A DNA stretch of 64,000 bases from Confluentibacter flavum (lineage in GTDB: Bacteria > Bacteroidota > Bacteroidia > Flavobacteriales > Flavobacteriaceae). The DNA lies in assembly GCF_002843175.1 (NCBI RefSeq), contig NZ_PJEO01000014.1, positions 248,001 through 312,000 on the forward strand, in the 5' to 3' direction. Position numbers and translations under genes: made by a program. Within the stretch, counting starts at the first letter, position 1. Each line of letters opens with the position of its first letter. This document shows, in pieces, positions 17,128 to 24,403 of the stretch. Under the pieces are notes generated by a model. The model was not told the origin of the DNA. It searched no databases and was given only the letters and a program-made list of their open reading frames with translations.

Positions 17128-17622
17128 ATGAGTGACAAATTAAAAAATATTAAAAACCCTGGATTTAAAATACCTAACAATTATTTTGAAGGTATAGAAG
17201 ATGCTGTTTTAAGTCAAATTAAACTTAAAAGCATAGAAGGTTCTGGATTTAAAGTTCCCGATGGTTATTTCGAGTCTTTAGAAGATACTGTAATTAATAA
17301 AATCTCTAAAAACGAGAATACCAAAGTCATTAACTTATTTACTAGAAGAAACTTACTTTATGTTTCCAGCATTGCTGCAACCATATTGTTATTATTTAAT
17401 TTATCTGTTTTTAACAAAAAAAGTGTCTCTTTTGAAACTTTAGAAACTGCTTCTCTTGAAAGCTATATTATGAATCAATATATAGACTCTTACGATATGG
17501 CATCACTTTTAACGAATGAAGACATTATAGAAGAAAATTTCATAGAACATAATTTTTCTGAAGAAAATATGGAAAACTACATTTTAAATAATATTGATAT
17601 GGAAGGTTTCTTTTCAGAATAA
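17128..17622 (+). CDS. Putative anti-sigma factor, single TM
   Basis: The protein has 164 residues. The cytoplasmic N-terminus carries two near-copies of a motif, GFKIPNNYFEGIEDAVLSQI and GFKVPDGYFESLEDTVINKI, about 36 residues apart. A single TM (about residues 72-90, LLYVSSIAATILLLFNLSVF) and an acidic extracytoplasmic C-terminus follow. It has no sequence resemblance to the ZAS anti-sigma domain that I can see, but GFxxPxxYF repeats before a TM are typical of proteins encoded immediately after ECF sigma genes in flavobacteria. The anti-sigma role is inferred from this layout. Confidence 0.65.
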   Translation: MSDKLKNIKNPGFKIPNNYFEGIEDAVLSQIKLKSIEGSGFKVPDGYFESLEDTVINKISKNENTKVINLFTRRNLLYVSSIAATILLLFNLSVFNKKSVSFETLETASLESYIMNQYIDSYDMASLLTNEDIIEENFIEHNFSEENMENYILNNIDMEGFFSE

Positions 17623-17636
17623 AAAAAATAAAAAAA

Positions 17637-18074
17637 ATGAAAACTATTATCATCACTTTAGCCTTATGTTTTTCACTAAGCACATTTGCTCAAGAAAATA
17701 AAATCAAAAGCCTTAAAATTGCTTTTATAACCGAAAAACTGAATCTAACCGAAAAAGAAGCGCAACAATTTTGGCCTGTTTTTAATGCCTTTGACGATAC
17801 TGTAAGCAACCTAAAGTACAACGAACTTCGTAAACTTGGGCATGAAATCAGAGAGAGTTATGCTTCTATATCAGATGAAAAAGCAAATGAGCTTTTAAAC
17901 AAGTCTTTAGAAATAGAGGCCAAAATACATTCTGAAGAAGTTAAATTAGTCAAGAAACTTCGAAGCATCATTCCAGCTAAAAAGATTTTAGCTTTAAAAA
18001 ATGCTGAGGAAGACTTCAATAGAAAAATGCTCGAAGAATTTTATAAAAGGCGTAGAGAAAACAATAACAGATAA
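17637..18074 (+). CDS. Periplasmic 'sensor of ECF-type sigma factor' protein, Spy/CpxP-like
   Basis: The protein has 145 residues with a signal peptide (MKTIIITLALCFSLSTFAQ). The mature part is all-helical and highly charged, with the LTEKEAQQFWPVFNAFDD segment and a second helical pair ending in EEDFNRKMLEEFYKRRRENN. This is the size and layout of Spy/CpxP-type periplasmic stress proteins. It lies 14 bp after the putative anti-sigma gene and shares its terminator, so I infer that it signals envelope state to the anti-sigma factor. Confidence 0.75.
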   Translation: MKTIIITLALCFSLSTFAQENKIKSLKIAFITEKLNLTEKEAQQFWPVFNAFDDTVSNLKYNELRKLGHEIRESYASISDEKANELLNKSLEIEAKIHSEEVKLVKKLRSIIPAKKILALKNAEEDFNRKMLEEFYKRRRENNNR

Positions 18075-18080
18075 TGAAAA

Positions 18081-18108
18081 GGGACGTTTAAAAACGTCTC
18101 TTTTTTTA
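18081..18108 (+). terminator. Terminator of the ECF sigma operon
   Basis: A short hairpin, GGGACGTTT pairing with AAACGTCTC, is followed directly by TTTTTTTATT. It ends the operon just before the convergent lipoprotein gene. Confidence 0.75.
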
Positions 18109-18113
18109 TTGAA

Positions 18114-19169
18114 CTATTTACTAAAAGTAAGTTTTGAAATTCTTTTAGAACCTGCAGCATAAGCAACACTATCATTTAAAAATCGAATCGTATAAAAAGG
18201 TTCATCACTTAAGTGCTTCCAAGATTCACCAAAATCGTTACTAAAATCAATACCCTTAAATCCAATAGCGACCAATTCTTTTCCACTGGAATTTGGGACA
18301 AATTGCACACAACTCCTATATCCAGGTTTTTTATTTTCAGCAACTAATTGCCATGTTTTTCCACCGTCAGAGGTTTTTATTTTATTGGCGGCATTAACAT
18401 CTGGATAGGTATAATCGCCACCAATAGCAAATCCGTTAAGTTCATCATAAAAATCAATGGAATAGATGCCTTCAGTAGCTTTAGCACTTCCAATGGGTGT
18501 TTTTACAACGTTCCAAGTCAATCCTTTGTCTTCAGACATATAAATATTCCCTGCGGTGGTGCCTATCCATGTTTTGTCTCCAATAATTTTAATATTGGTA
18601 TTACTGGCAGCAAAAGCACCTTCACCCGCTTCTGCTTTTGGAAGCTTGTCACAGGTTATTTTATTCCAAGTGTTTCCCGCATCGCGAGTGATAATAATTG
18701 ACAAACATCCGTTCATGCTATCGCCTACCGCAATACCTTCTTCATCATTCCAAAACACCATGGCGTCATAAAAAACACCTTCATGATATTCTTCATAAAC
18801 CAATTCCATTTTTCCTTGATCACCTGTTTTGTATAACAATGCAGGATTATCAATACTTAGCATGAAAAAATCGGTTGCAGTATGTGCTACGGCCCTAAAC
18901 TCTAAATTTAAAGTATCATAGGTTTGAACCGATGTTTGCCACATATTTTTTCTAGGATTATACAATCCGAAAACACCGTCATTGGCTGCAAACGCCAAAC
19001 TGCCATCATTTAAAATATCAATAGCTCTTATACTTAATAATGAATCCGAATAAATCGTTTCAATGCTAACGTGATTAAAGTTTCGCGGTATAAATGTTTC
19101 CTTCTTTCCGCAGGAAAACAAAAACGCTACACATATACAAAAAACCCAAAGCTGTTTCATAAATTTCAA
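18114..19169 (-). CDS. BNR/Asp-box beta-propeller lipoprotein
   Basis: The protein has 351 residues. The lipoprotein signal is AFLFSCGKK (Cys at about residue 20). Four Asp-box-like repeats are spaced along the chain: TRDAGNTWNKI, SEDKGLTWNVV, TSDGGKTWQLV and SNDFGESWKHL. This indicates a sialidase/Ycf48-type beta-propeller anchored at the cell surface or outer membrane. No sialidase catalytic arginine triad is evident. Such proteins are often mislabelled 'oxidoreductase' or 'glycosyl hydrolase'. It most likely has a binding or assembly role. It is monocistronic. Confidence 0.75.
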   Translation of the reverse strand: MKFMKQLWVFCICVAFLFSCGKKETFIPRNFNHVSIETIYSDSLLSIRAIDILNDGSLAFAANDGVFGLYNPRKNMWQTSVQTYDTLNLEFRAVAHTATDFFMLSIDNPALLYKTGDQGKMELVYEEYHEGVFYDAMVFWNDEEGIAVGDSMNGCLSIIITRDAGNTWNKITCDKLPKAEAGEGAFAASNTNIKIIGDKTWIGTTAGNIYMSEDKGLTWNVVKTPIGSAKATEGIYSIDFYDELNGFAIGGDYTYPDVNAANKIKTSDGGKTWQLVAENKKPGYRSCVQFVPNSSGKELVAIGFKGIDFSNDFGESWKHLSDEPFYTIRFLNDSVAYAAGSKRISKLTFSK

Positions 19170-19237
19170 TTGTGTATAAAAATATAAAAGCTAAACGAAT
19201 AAAGCCCCAAACGATTCAACAAATCAACATATTAATG

Positions 19238-19245
19238 TAACTTTG
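19238..19245 (+). promoter_or_regulatory. -7 box of the RsmB-like gene
   Basis: TAACTTTG matches TAnnTTTG. It overlaps the first in-frame ATG (19243), so transcription would begin about 19250-19252, downstream of that ATG. This argues for the second ATG, at 19264. Confidence 0.5.
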
Positions 19246-19263
19246 CAGCCTTATTTACAAACC

Positions 19264-20478
19264 ATGCGATTACACAGAAATTTATGCTTTTCGGTTATTG
19301 ACGGATTAACGTTGATCTTCAATGAAGGCCATTATGCCGATAAAGTCATTCAACAATTATTAAAACGCGATAAACGTTGGGGCGCACGCGATCGTGCCTT
19401 TGTTGCTGAAACCACCTATGACATTGTACGTTGGAAACGATTATATGCTGAAATCGCTGAAGTTAAAGAACCATTTGACAGAGATAATCTGTGGCGCATG
19501 TTTGCCGTTTGGGCAACTTTAAAAGGCATTAAATTACCCGATTGGAAATATTTTGAAGAAACCCCAACACGCAAAATAAAAGGCCGTTTTGATGACCTTT
19601 CAAAAATTAGGAAATTCAAAGAATCCATTCCCGATTGGATCGACGAACTTGGCGCAAAAGAACTTGGCGACAAAGTTTGGAGCAAAGAAATGGAAGCCTT
19701 AAACGAACAAGCTGATGTTATTTTAAGAGTCAATACCCTAAAAACCAACAAAGAAAAATTACAGGAAGAATTATTTGATTTAGGATTTGAAACAGAAATT
19801 CTTCCCGACTATCCACACGCCTTAAAACTAAAAGAGCGCGCCAATGTATTTACTACGGATGCGTTTAGCAATGGTTTTTTTGAAGTACAAGATGCATCCT
19901 CCCAATTAGTAGCTGAGTTTTTAAACGTACAACCTGGCATGCGCGTGGTGGATGCTTGTGCGGGTGCGGGGGGAAAAACATTGCATATTGCGTCTTTGAT
20001 GGAAAATAAAGGGCAAATTATTGCGCTGGATATTTACGAGAATAAACTTCATGAATTAAAACGTCGTGCGAAACGCAACAGTGCGCATAATATTGAAACC
20101 AGAGCCATTGATTCTACCAAGGTCATTAAAAAATTATATGATAAAGCTGATCGTGTACTGATTGATGCACCATGTTCTGGATTGGGAGTATTACGCAGAA
20201 ATCCCGATGCAAAATGGAAACTACAACCAGATTTTATTGAAAAAATAAAAACAACACAACAAGATATTTTACAACAATATTCGAAATTAGTAAAAGTTGG
20301 CGGGCAATTGGTTTATGCAACCTGTTCTATTTTACCATCAGAAAATCAGGAACAAATTAATACCTTTTTAAAATCGGAAGCAGGTAAAAGCTTTACACTT
20401 TTAAAGGATAAAAAAGTATTGTCGCATCAATCTGGGTTTGATGGATTTTATATGGCTTTGTTGGAGAGGAAAGAATAA
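19264..20478 (+). CDS. RsmB/NOP-family RNA (cytosine-C5) methyltransferase
   Basis: The protein has 404 residues from the ATG at 19264. An N-terminal NusB-like helical part (residues ~1-130) precedes the methyltransferase domain. The SAM motif is VVDACAGAGGKTLHIASL. Both catalytic cysteines are present, in DAPCSGLGVLRRNPD and YATCSILPSENQEQI. It forms m5C, probably at 16S rRNA position 967 if it is the true RsmB equivalent; the substrate is inferred. The frame extends seven residues upstream to 19243, but the promoter box there favours the later start. Confidence 0.88.
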   Translation: MRLHRNLCFSVIDGLTLIFNEGHYADKVIQQLLKRDKRWGARDRAFVAETTYDIVRWKRLYAEIAEVKEPFDRDNLWRMFAVWATLKGIKLPDWKYFEETPTRKIKGRFDDLSKIRKFKESIPDWIDELGAKELGDKVWSKEMEALNEQADVILRVNTLKTNKEKLQEELFDLGFETEILPDYPHALKLKERANVFTTDAFSNGFFEVQDASSQLVAEFLNVQPGMRVVDACAGAGGKTLHIASLMENKGQIIALDIYENKLHELKRRAKRNSAHNIETRAIDSTKVIKKLYDKADRVLIDAPCSGLGVLRRNPDAKWKLQPDFIEKIKTTQQDILQQYSKLVKVGGQLVYATCSILPSENQEQINTFLKSEAGKSFTLLKDKKVLSHQSGFDGFYMALLERKE

Positions 20479-20481
20479 TAT

Positions 20482-20512
20482 TTAAGCGACTTTAAAGTCC
20501 CTTTTTTTATGG
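20482..20512 (+). terminator. Weak terminator after the RsmB-like gene
   Basis: GCGACTTTAAAGTCCC forms a short palindrome (GACTTTAAAGTC) followed by TTTTTTTATGG. The stem is short, so this is tentative. Confidence 0.45.
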
Positions 20513-20579
20513 TTGATAACAACGTAAATAACTCTAAATTTTCAATGGCCTATTTACATCAAATTAGACTTAAAAAAAG

Positions 20580-20587
20580 TAAATTTG
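20580..20587 (+). promoter_or_regulatory. purL promoter -7 box
   Basis: TAAATTTG matches TAnnTTTG, 33 bp upstream of the purL ATG. No PurR-like or other operator is obvious around it. Confidence 0.5.
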
Positions 20588-20620
20588 CACTTTGTTAAAC
20601 GCATCATAAACTGATACATA

Positions 20621-23600
20621 ATGATTCATTTCTTTGGAAACGTAACCGGCAACATATTTGCTGTTCAAACAACAAAAGAATTATCAACCGAAACCATAAC
20701 GAAATTAGTGTGGTTATTTGGCAACCAGCCAAGAATAGAACAAGCATCTCTGGATGCTTTTTTTGTTGGCCCTAGAGCCGCCATGATATCGCCTTGGAGC
20801 ACCAATGCTGTAGAAATTACCCAAAACATGGGCATTTCTGATATTATAAGAATTGAAGAATTTCAAGCGGTTTCAAAAGATTTTAAAGGTTTCGACCCGA
20901 TGATTTCTGAAAAATTTACTGGATTAAACCAAGAATCATTTACTATAAATATCAAGCCCGAACCTATTCTAAATATTGAAGATATTGCGGCTTACAATCA
21001 AAAAGAAGGGCTGTCATTAAGTGATGAAGAAGTTAGTTATTTGGAAGGCGTTTCAAAAAACATTGGTCGTCCGTTAACAGATTCTGAAGTTTTTGGATTT
21101 TCACAAGTGAATTCAGAACATTGTCGCCATAAAATTTTTAACGGAACTTTTATTATTGATGATGAAGAAAAACCAACATCCCTTTTTAAATTAATAAGAA
21201 AAACATCTGAAACACACCCAAACTCAATCGTTTCAGCCTATAAAGATAATGTGGCTTTTATTGAAGGGCCGAAAGTGGAACAATTTGCACCAAAGTCAGC
21301 CGATAAACCCGATTTTTATGATGTAAAAACATTTGAGTCGGTCATTTCCCTAAAAGCAGAAACACATAATTTCCCAACAACGGTGGAGCCTTTTAATGGT
21401 GCCGCTACAGGTGCTGGTGGTGAAATTCGCGACAGATTGGCTGGTGGAAAAGGCTCATTACCTCTTGCGGGTACAGCCGTTTACATGACGTCATATTCCA
21501 GATTAGAAGAAAACCGCCCATGGGAAAAAGCCTTTCCAGAACGCAATTGGCTATATCAAACGCCCATAGATATTTTGATAAAAGCCTCTAATGGCGCCTC
21601 AGATTTTGGAAACAAATTCGGGCAACCGCTTATTTGTGGTTCAGTACTAACCTTCGAACATGACGAAGCCTCTGACCTCCACCCTTTTGGGGGATCGAGG
21701 GGGGCTCGTAAACTAGGTTTTGATAAAGTCATCATGCAAGCCGGAGGTATTGGTTATGGTAAAAAAGACCAAGCTTTAAAAGGCAAACCACAAGCTGGTG
21801 ATAAAATAGTGATTCTTGGTGGCGAAAACTATCGAATTGGTATGGGCGGTGCTGCTGTTTCTAGTGCCGATACTGGTGCATTTGCTTCAGGAATTGAATT
21901 AAACGCTGTGCAACGTTCCAACCCCGAAATGCAAAAACGTGCTGCAAATGCCATTCGTGGGATGGTAGAAAGTGATGAGAATTTCATCGTTTCCATTCAC
22001 GACCATGGTGCTGGAGGCCATTTAAATTGCTTATCTGAATTGGTTGAAGATACTGGTGGAAACATCGATTTAGATGCTTTGCCCGTTGGCGACCCGACAC
22101 TTTCTGACAAAGAAATTATTGGAAACGAATCGCAAGAACGTATGGGCTTGGTGATTGATAAAGAGCATATCGATATCCTTAAACGTATTACTGATAGAGA
22201 ACGTTCGCCAATGTACACCGTTGGTGATGTAACGGGTGATGATCGTTTTACATTTGAATCTAAAACCAATGGACATAAACCAATGGATTTAGCGATGGAA
22301 GATATGTTTGGCAGTTCGCCAAAAACCATCATGACCGACAAAACCGTTGAAAGAAACTATGATGCTGTTACTTATGATTCCAATAAGTTTCATGAGTATT
22401 TAGAACAGGTTTTACAATTGGAAGCTGTTGCTTGTAAAGATTGGCTAACCAATAAAGTGGACCGCTGTGTTGGTGGAAAAGTTGCTAAACAACAATCTGC
22501 CGGACCATTACAATTACCTTTAAATAATGTGGGTGTAATGGCACTTGACTATAAAGGGAAAGAAGGTATTGCTACGGCTATTGGGCACTCACCTATTTCT
22601 GGGTTGATTGATCCAGCAGCAGGCAGTAGAAATGCAATCACAGAAGCCTTAACCAATATTATTTGGGCACCATTAAAAGACGACTTAAAATCGGTTTCCT
22701 TATCGGCAAACTGGATGTGGCCTTGTAAAAATGAAGGTGAAGATGCACGTTTATATGCAGCTGTTGAAGCGGTTTCAGAGTTTGCAATTGATTTAGGTAT
22801 CAACGTTCCAACAGGAAAAGATTCTCTTTCCATGAAGCAAAAATATCCTAATGAGGATGTGATTGCTCCGGGAACGGTTATTATATCAGCCGCTGGAAAC
22901 TGTAATGATATCACTAAAGTAGTAGAGCCTGTTTTAAAAAGACATGCTGGCAGTATTTATTATATCAATATTTCTCAAGACGATTTTAAACTAGGAGGTA
23001 GTTCATTTGCCCAAATATTAAACAAAATAGGAAACGATGCGCCCACGGTAAAAAGTGCTGCTTATGTTAAAACTGTTTTCAATACCATTCAAAAATTAAT
23101 TAAAGATGATCAAATAGTTGCAGGACATGATGTCGCTTCGGGCGGATTGATTACCACGCTTTTAGAACTATGTTTTGCAGATAATAATTTAGGCGCTGAA
23201 ATTGATATTGCTTCTCTTGGAGAAAAAGATACAACCAAGGTGTTATTTGCTGAAAATGCTGGAATTGTATTTCAAGCTAAAAATGATTTATATGTTGAAG
23301 AGTTTTTAAACGTAAAGAAAATCGAACATAGAAAGATTGGTATAGTAACGGAAAGCAATACCTTAAACATTATCAATAATTCGGATGTATTGCCATTATC
23401 CATTTCAAAATTACGTGATGCTTGGTATAAAACCTCATTCCTTCTAGACCAAAAACAAACCGCAAATAATTTAGCTCAAACGCGATTTGATAATTATAAA
23501 ACTCAGCCTCTTCAATATATATTTCCTAAACATTTTACAGGCCTCACCCCTAACCCCTCTCCAAAGGAAAGGGGAGCGCGTCCCAAAGCCGCCATCCTCC

Positions 23601-24325
23601 GTGAAAAAGGCAGTAACAGTGAGCGTGAAATGGCAAACGCCATGTATTTGGCTGGTTTTGATGTAAAAGACGTGCACATGACGGATTTAATTTCTGGACG
23701 TGAAACGTTGGAAGACATTCAGTTTTTAGGAGCTGTTGGTGGCTTCTCAAATTCTGATGTACTTGGTTCTGCCAAAGGTTGGGCGGGTGCTATAAAATAT
23801 AATGAAAAAGCAAATAAAGTCATTCAGGATTTCTTCAAAAGAGAAGATACGTTATCGATAGGTATTTGTAATGGTTGCCAATTATGGATGGAATTAGACT
23901 TGATTAATCCAGAACACAACATTCACGGAAAATTGCTTCATAATGATTCGCATAAACACGAAAGCGGATTTACATCTGTGAAAATACAGGAAAACAATTC
24001 CATTATGCTTTCAACACTTGCTGGGTCTACTTTAGGGGTTTGGATTTCCCATGGTGAAGGAAAATTTAAGTTACCATATTCTGAAGACAATTATCACATT
24101 GTTGCTAAATACGGTTATGCTGAATATCCACATAATCCAAATGGCTCTGATTTTAATACGGCCATGATGTGTGATAAAACGGGCAGGCATTTAGTAACCA
24201 TGCCTCATATAGAGCGTTCAACATTCCAATGGAATTGGGCATATTACCCAGAAAACAGAAACGACGAGGTATCTCCTTGGCTAGAAGCTTTTGTGAATGC
24301 CAGAAAATGGATTGAAAACAAATAA
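20621..24325 (+). CDS. purL: Phosphoribosylformylglycinamidine synthase (single-chain PurL) with two repeat-derived inserts
   Basis: The protein has 1,234 residues, the long single-chain FGAM synthase that converts FGAR, ATP and glutamine to FGAM in purine synthesis. The synthetase half shows SQVNSEHCRHKIFNG, KAETHNFPTTVEPFNGAATG, GGAAVSSADTG and SIHDHGAGGHLNC. The glutaminase domain at the C-terminus has the nucleophile in GICNGCQLWMEL and the catalytic His region in WISHGEGKF. Two segments do not fit the family and look like in-frame palindromic-repeat insertions: residues ~351-362 (SDLHPFGGSRG) and ~974-986 (LTPNPSPKERGA). Both keep the frame and sit in surface-loop positions, so the enzyme is probably functional. 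Confidence 0.95.
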   Translation: MIHFFGNVTGNIFAVQTTKELSTETITKLVWLFGNQPRIEQASLDAFFVGPRAAMISPWSTNAVEITQNMGISDIIRIEEFQAVSKDFKGFDPMISEKFTGLNQESFTINIKPEPILNIEDIAAYNQKEGLSLSDEEVSYLEGVSKNIGRPLTDSEVFGFSQVNSEHCRHKIFNGTFIIDDEEKPTSLFKLIRKTSETHPNSIVSAYKDNVAFIEGPKVEQFAPKSADKPDFYDVKTFESVISLKAETHNFPTTVEPFNGAATGAGGEIRDRLAGGKGSLPLAGTAVYMTSYSRLEENRPWEKAFPERNWLYQTPIDILIKASNGASDFGNKFGQPLICGSVLTFEHDEASDLHPFGGSRGARKLGFDKVIMQAGGIGYGKKDQALKGKPQAGDKIVILGGENYRIGMGGAAVSSADTGAFASGIELNAVQRSNPEMQKRAANAIRGMVESDENFIVSIHDHGAGGHLNCLSELVEDTGGNIDLDALPVGDPTLSDKEIIGNESQERMGLVIDKEHIDILKRITDRERSPMYTVGDVTGDDRFTFESKTNGHKPMDLAMEDMFGSSPKTIMTDKTVERNYDAVTYDSNKFHEYLEQVLQLEAVACKDWLTNKVDRCVGGKVAKQQSAGPLQLPLNNVGVMALDYKGKEGIATAIGHSPISGLIDPAAGSRNAITEALTNIIWAPLKDDLKSVSLSANWMWPCKNEGEDARLYAAVEAVSEFAIDLGINVPTGKDSLSMKQKYPNEDVIAPGTVIISAAGNCNDITKVVEPVLKRHAGSIYYINISQDDFKLGGSSFAQILNKIGNDAPTVKSAAYVKTVFNTIQKLIKDDQIVAGHDVASGGLITTLLELCFADNNLGAEIDIASLGEKDTTKVLFAENAGIVFQAKNDLYVEEFLNVKKIEHRKIGIVTESNTLNIINNSDVLPLSISKLRDAWYKTSFLLDQKQTANNLAQTRFDNYKTQPLQYIFPKHFTGLTPNPSPKERGARPKAAILREKGSNSEREMANAMYLAGFDVKDVHMTDLISGRETLEDIQFLGAVGGFSNSDVLGSAKGWAGAIKYNEKANKVIQDFFKREDTLSIGICNGCQLWMELDLINPEHNIHGKLLHNDSHKHESGFTSVKIQENNSIMLSTLAGSTLGVWISHGEGKFKLPYSEDNYHIVAKYGYAEYPHNPNGSDFNTAMMCDKTGRHLVTMPHIERSTFQWNWAYYPENRNDEVSPWLEAFVNARKWIENK
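21671..21706 (+). repeat. Palindromic repeat unit inserted in frame in purL (copy 1)
   Basis: The C-rich then G-rich sequence CCTCCACCCTTTTGGGGGATCG is a short hairpin unit unlike the surrounding coding DNA. It encodes about 12 residues that interrupt an otherwise conserved loop before RKLGFDKVIMQAGGIGYG. It is related in style, not identical, to the units at 45.2 and 54.9 kb. Confidence 0.65.
23541..23577 (+). repeat. Palindromic repeat unit inserted in frame in purL (copy 2)
   Basis: The unit carries CCCCTAACCCCTCTCCAAAG followed by GAAAGGGGAG and encodes LTPNPSPKERGA. It is a close relative of the type A half of the doublets at 45161-45270 and 54943-55032. The peptide TPNPSPKERG is a familiar translation of this repeat class in Bacteroidetes proteins. 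It lies in the linker just before the glutaminase domain (RPKAAILREKGSNSEREMA). Confidence 0.8.
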
Positions 24326-24341
24326 TAAATAATATTGTTTT

Positions 24342-24381
24342 AAAAAAAACCCAGTTAATTTTTAAATTATCTGGGCTTTTT
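24342..24381. terminator. Bidirectional terminator between purL and ppdK
   Basis: A CCCAG/CTGGG stem, extended by A/T pairs, is flanked by an A tract on the left and TTTTTAA on the right, between two convergent genes. Confidence 0.6.
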
Positions 24382-24403
24382 AATTATGAAAAAAATATTA
24401 ATA

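Noticed and set aside
23471-23750. Overlapping minus-strand reading frames over the purL repeat
   Set aside because: They arise because the GC-rich repeat lacks stops in several frames; no start context or homology supports them.
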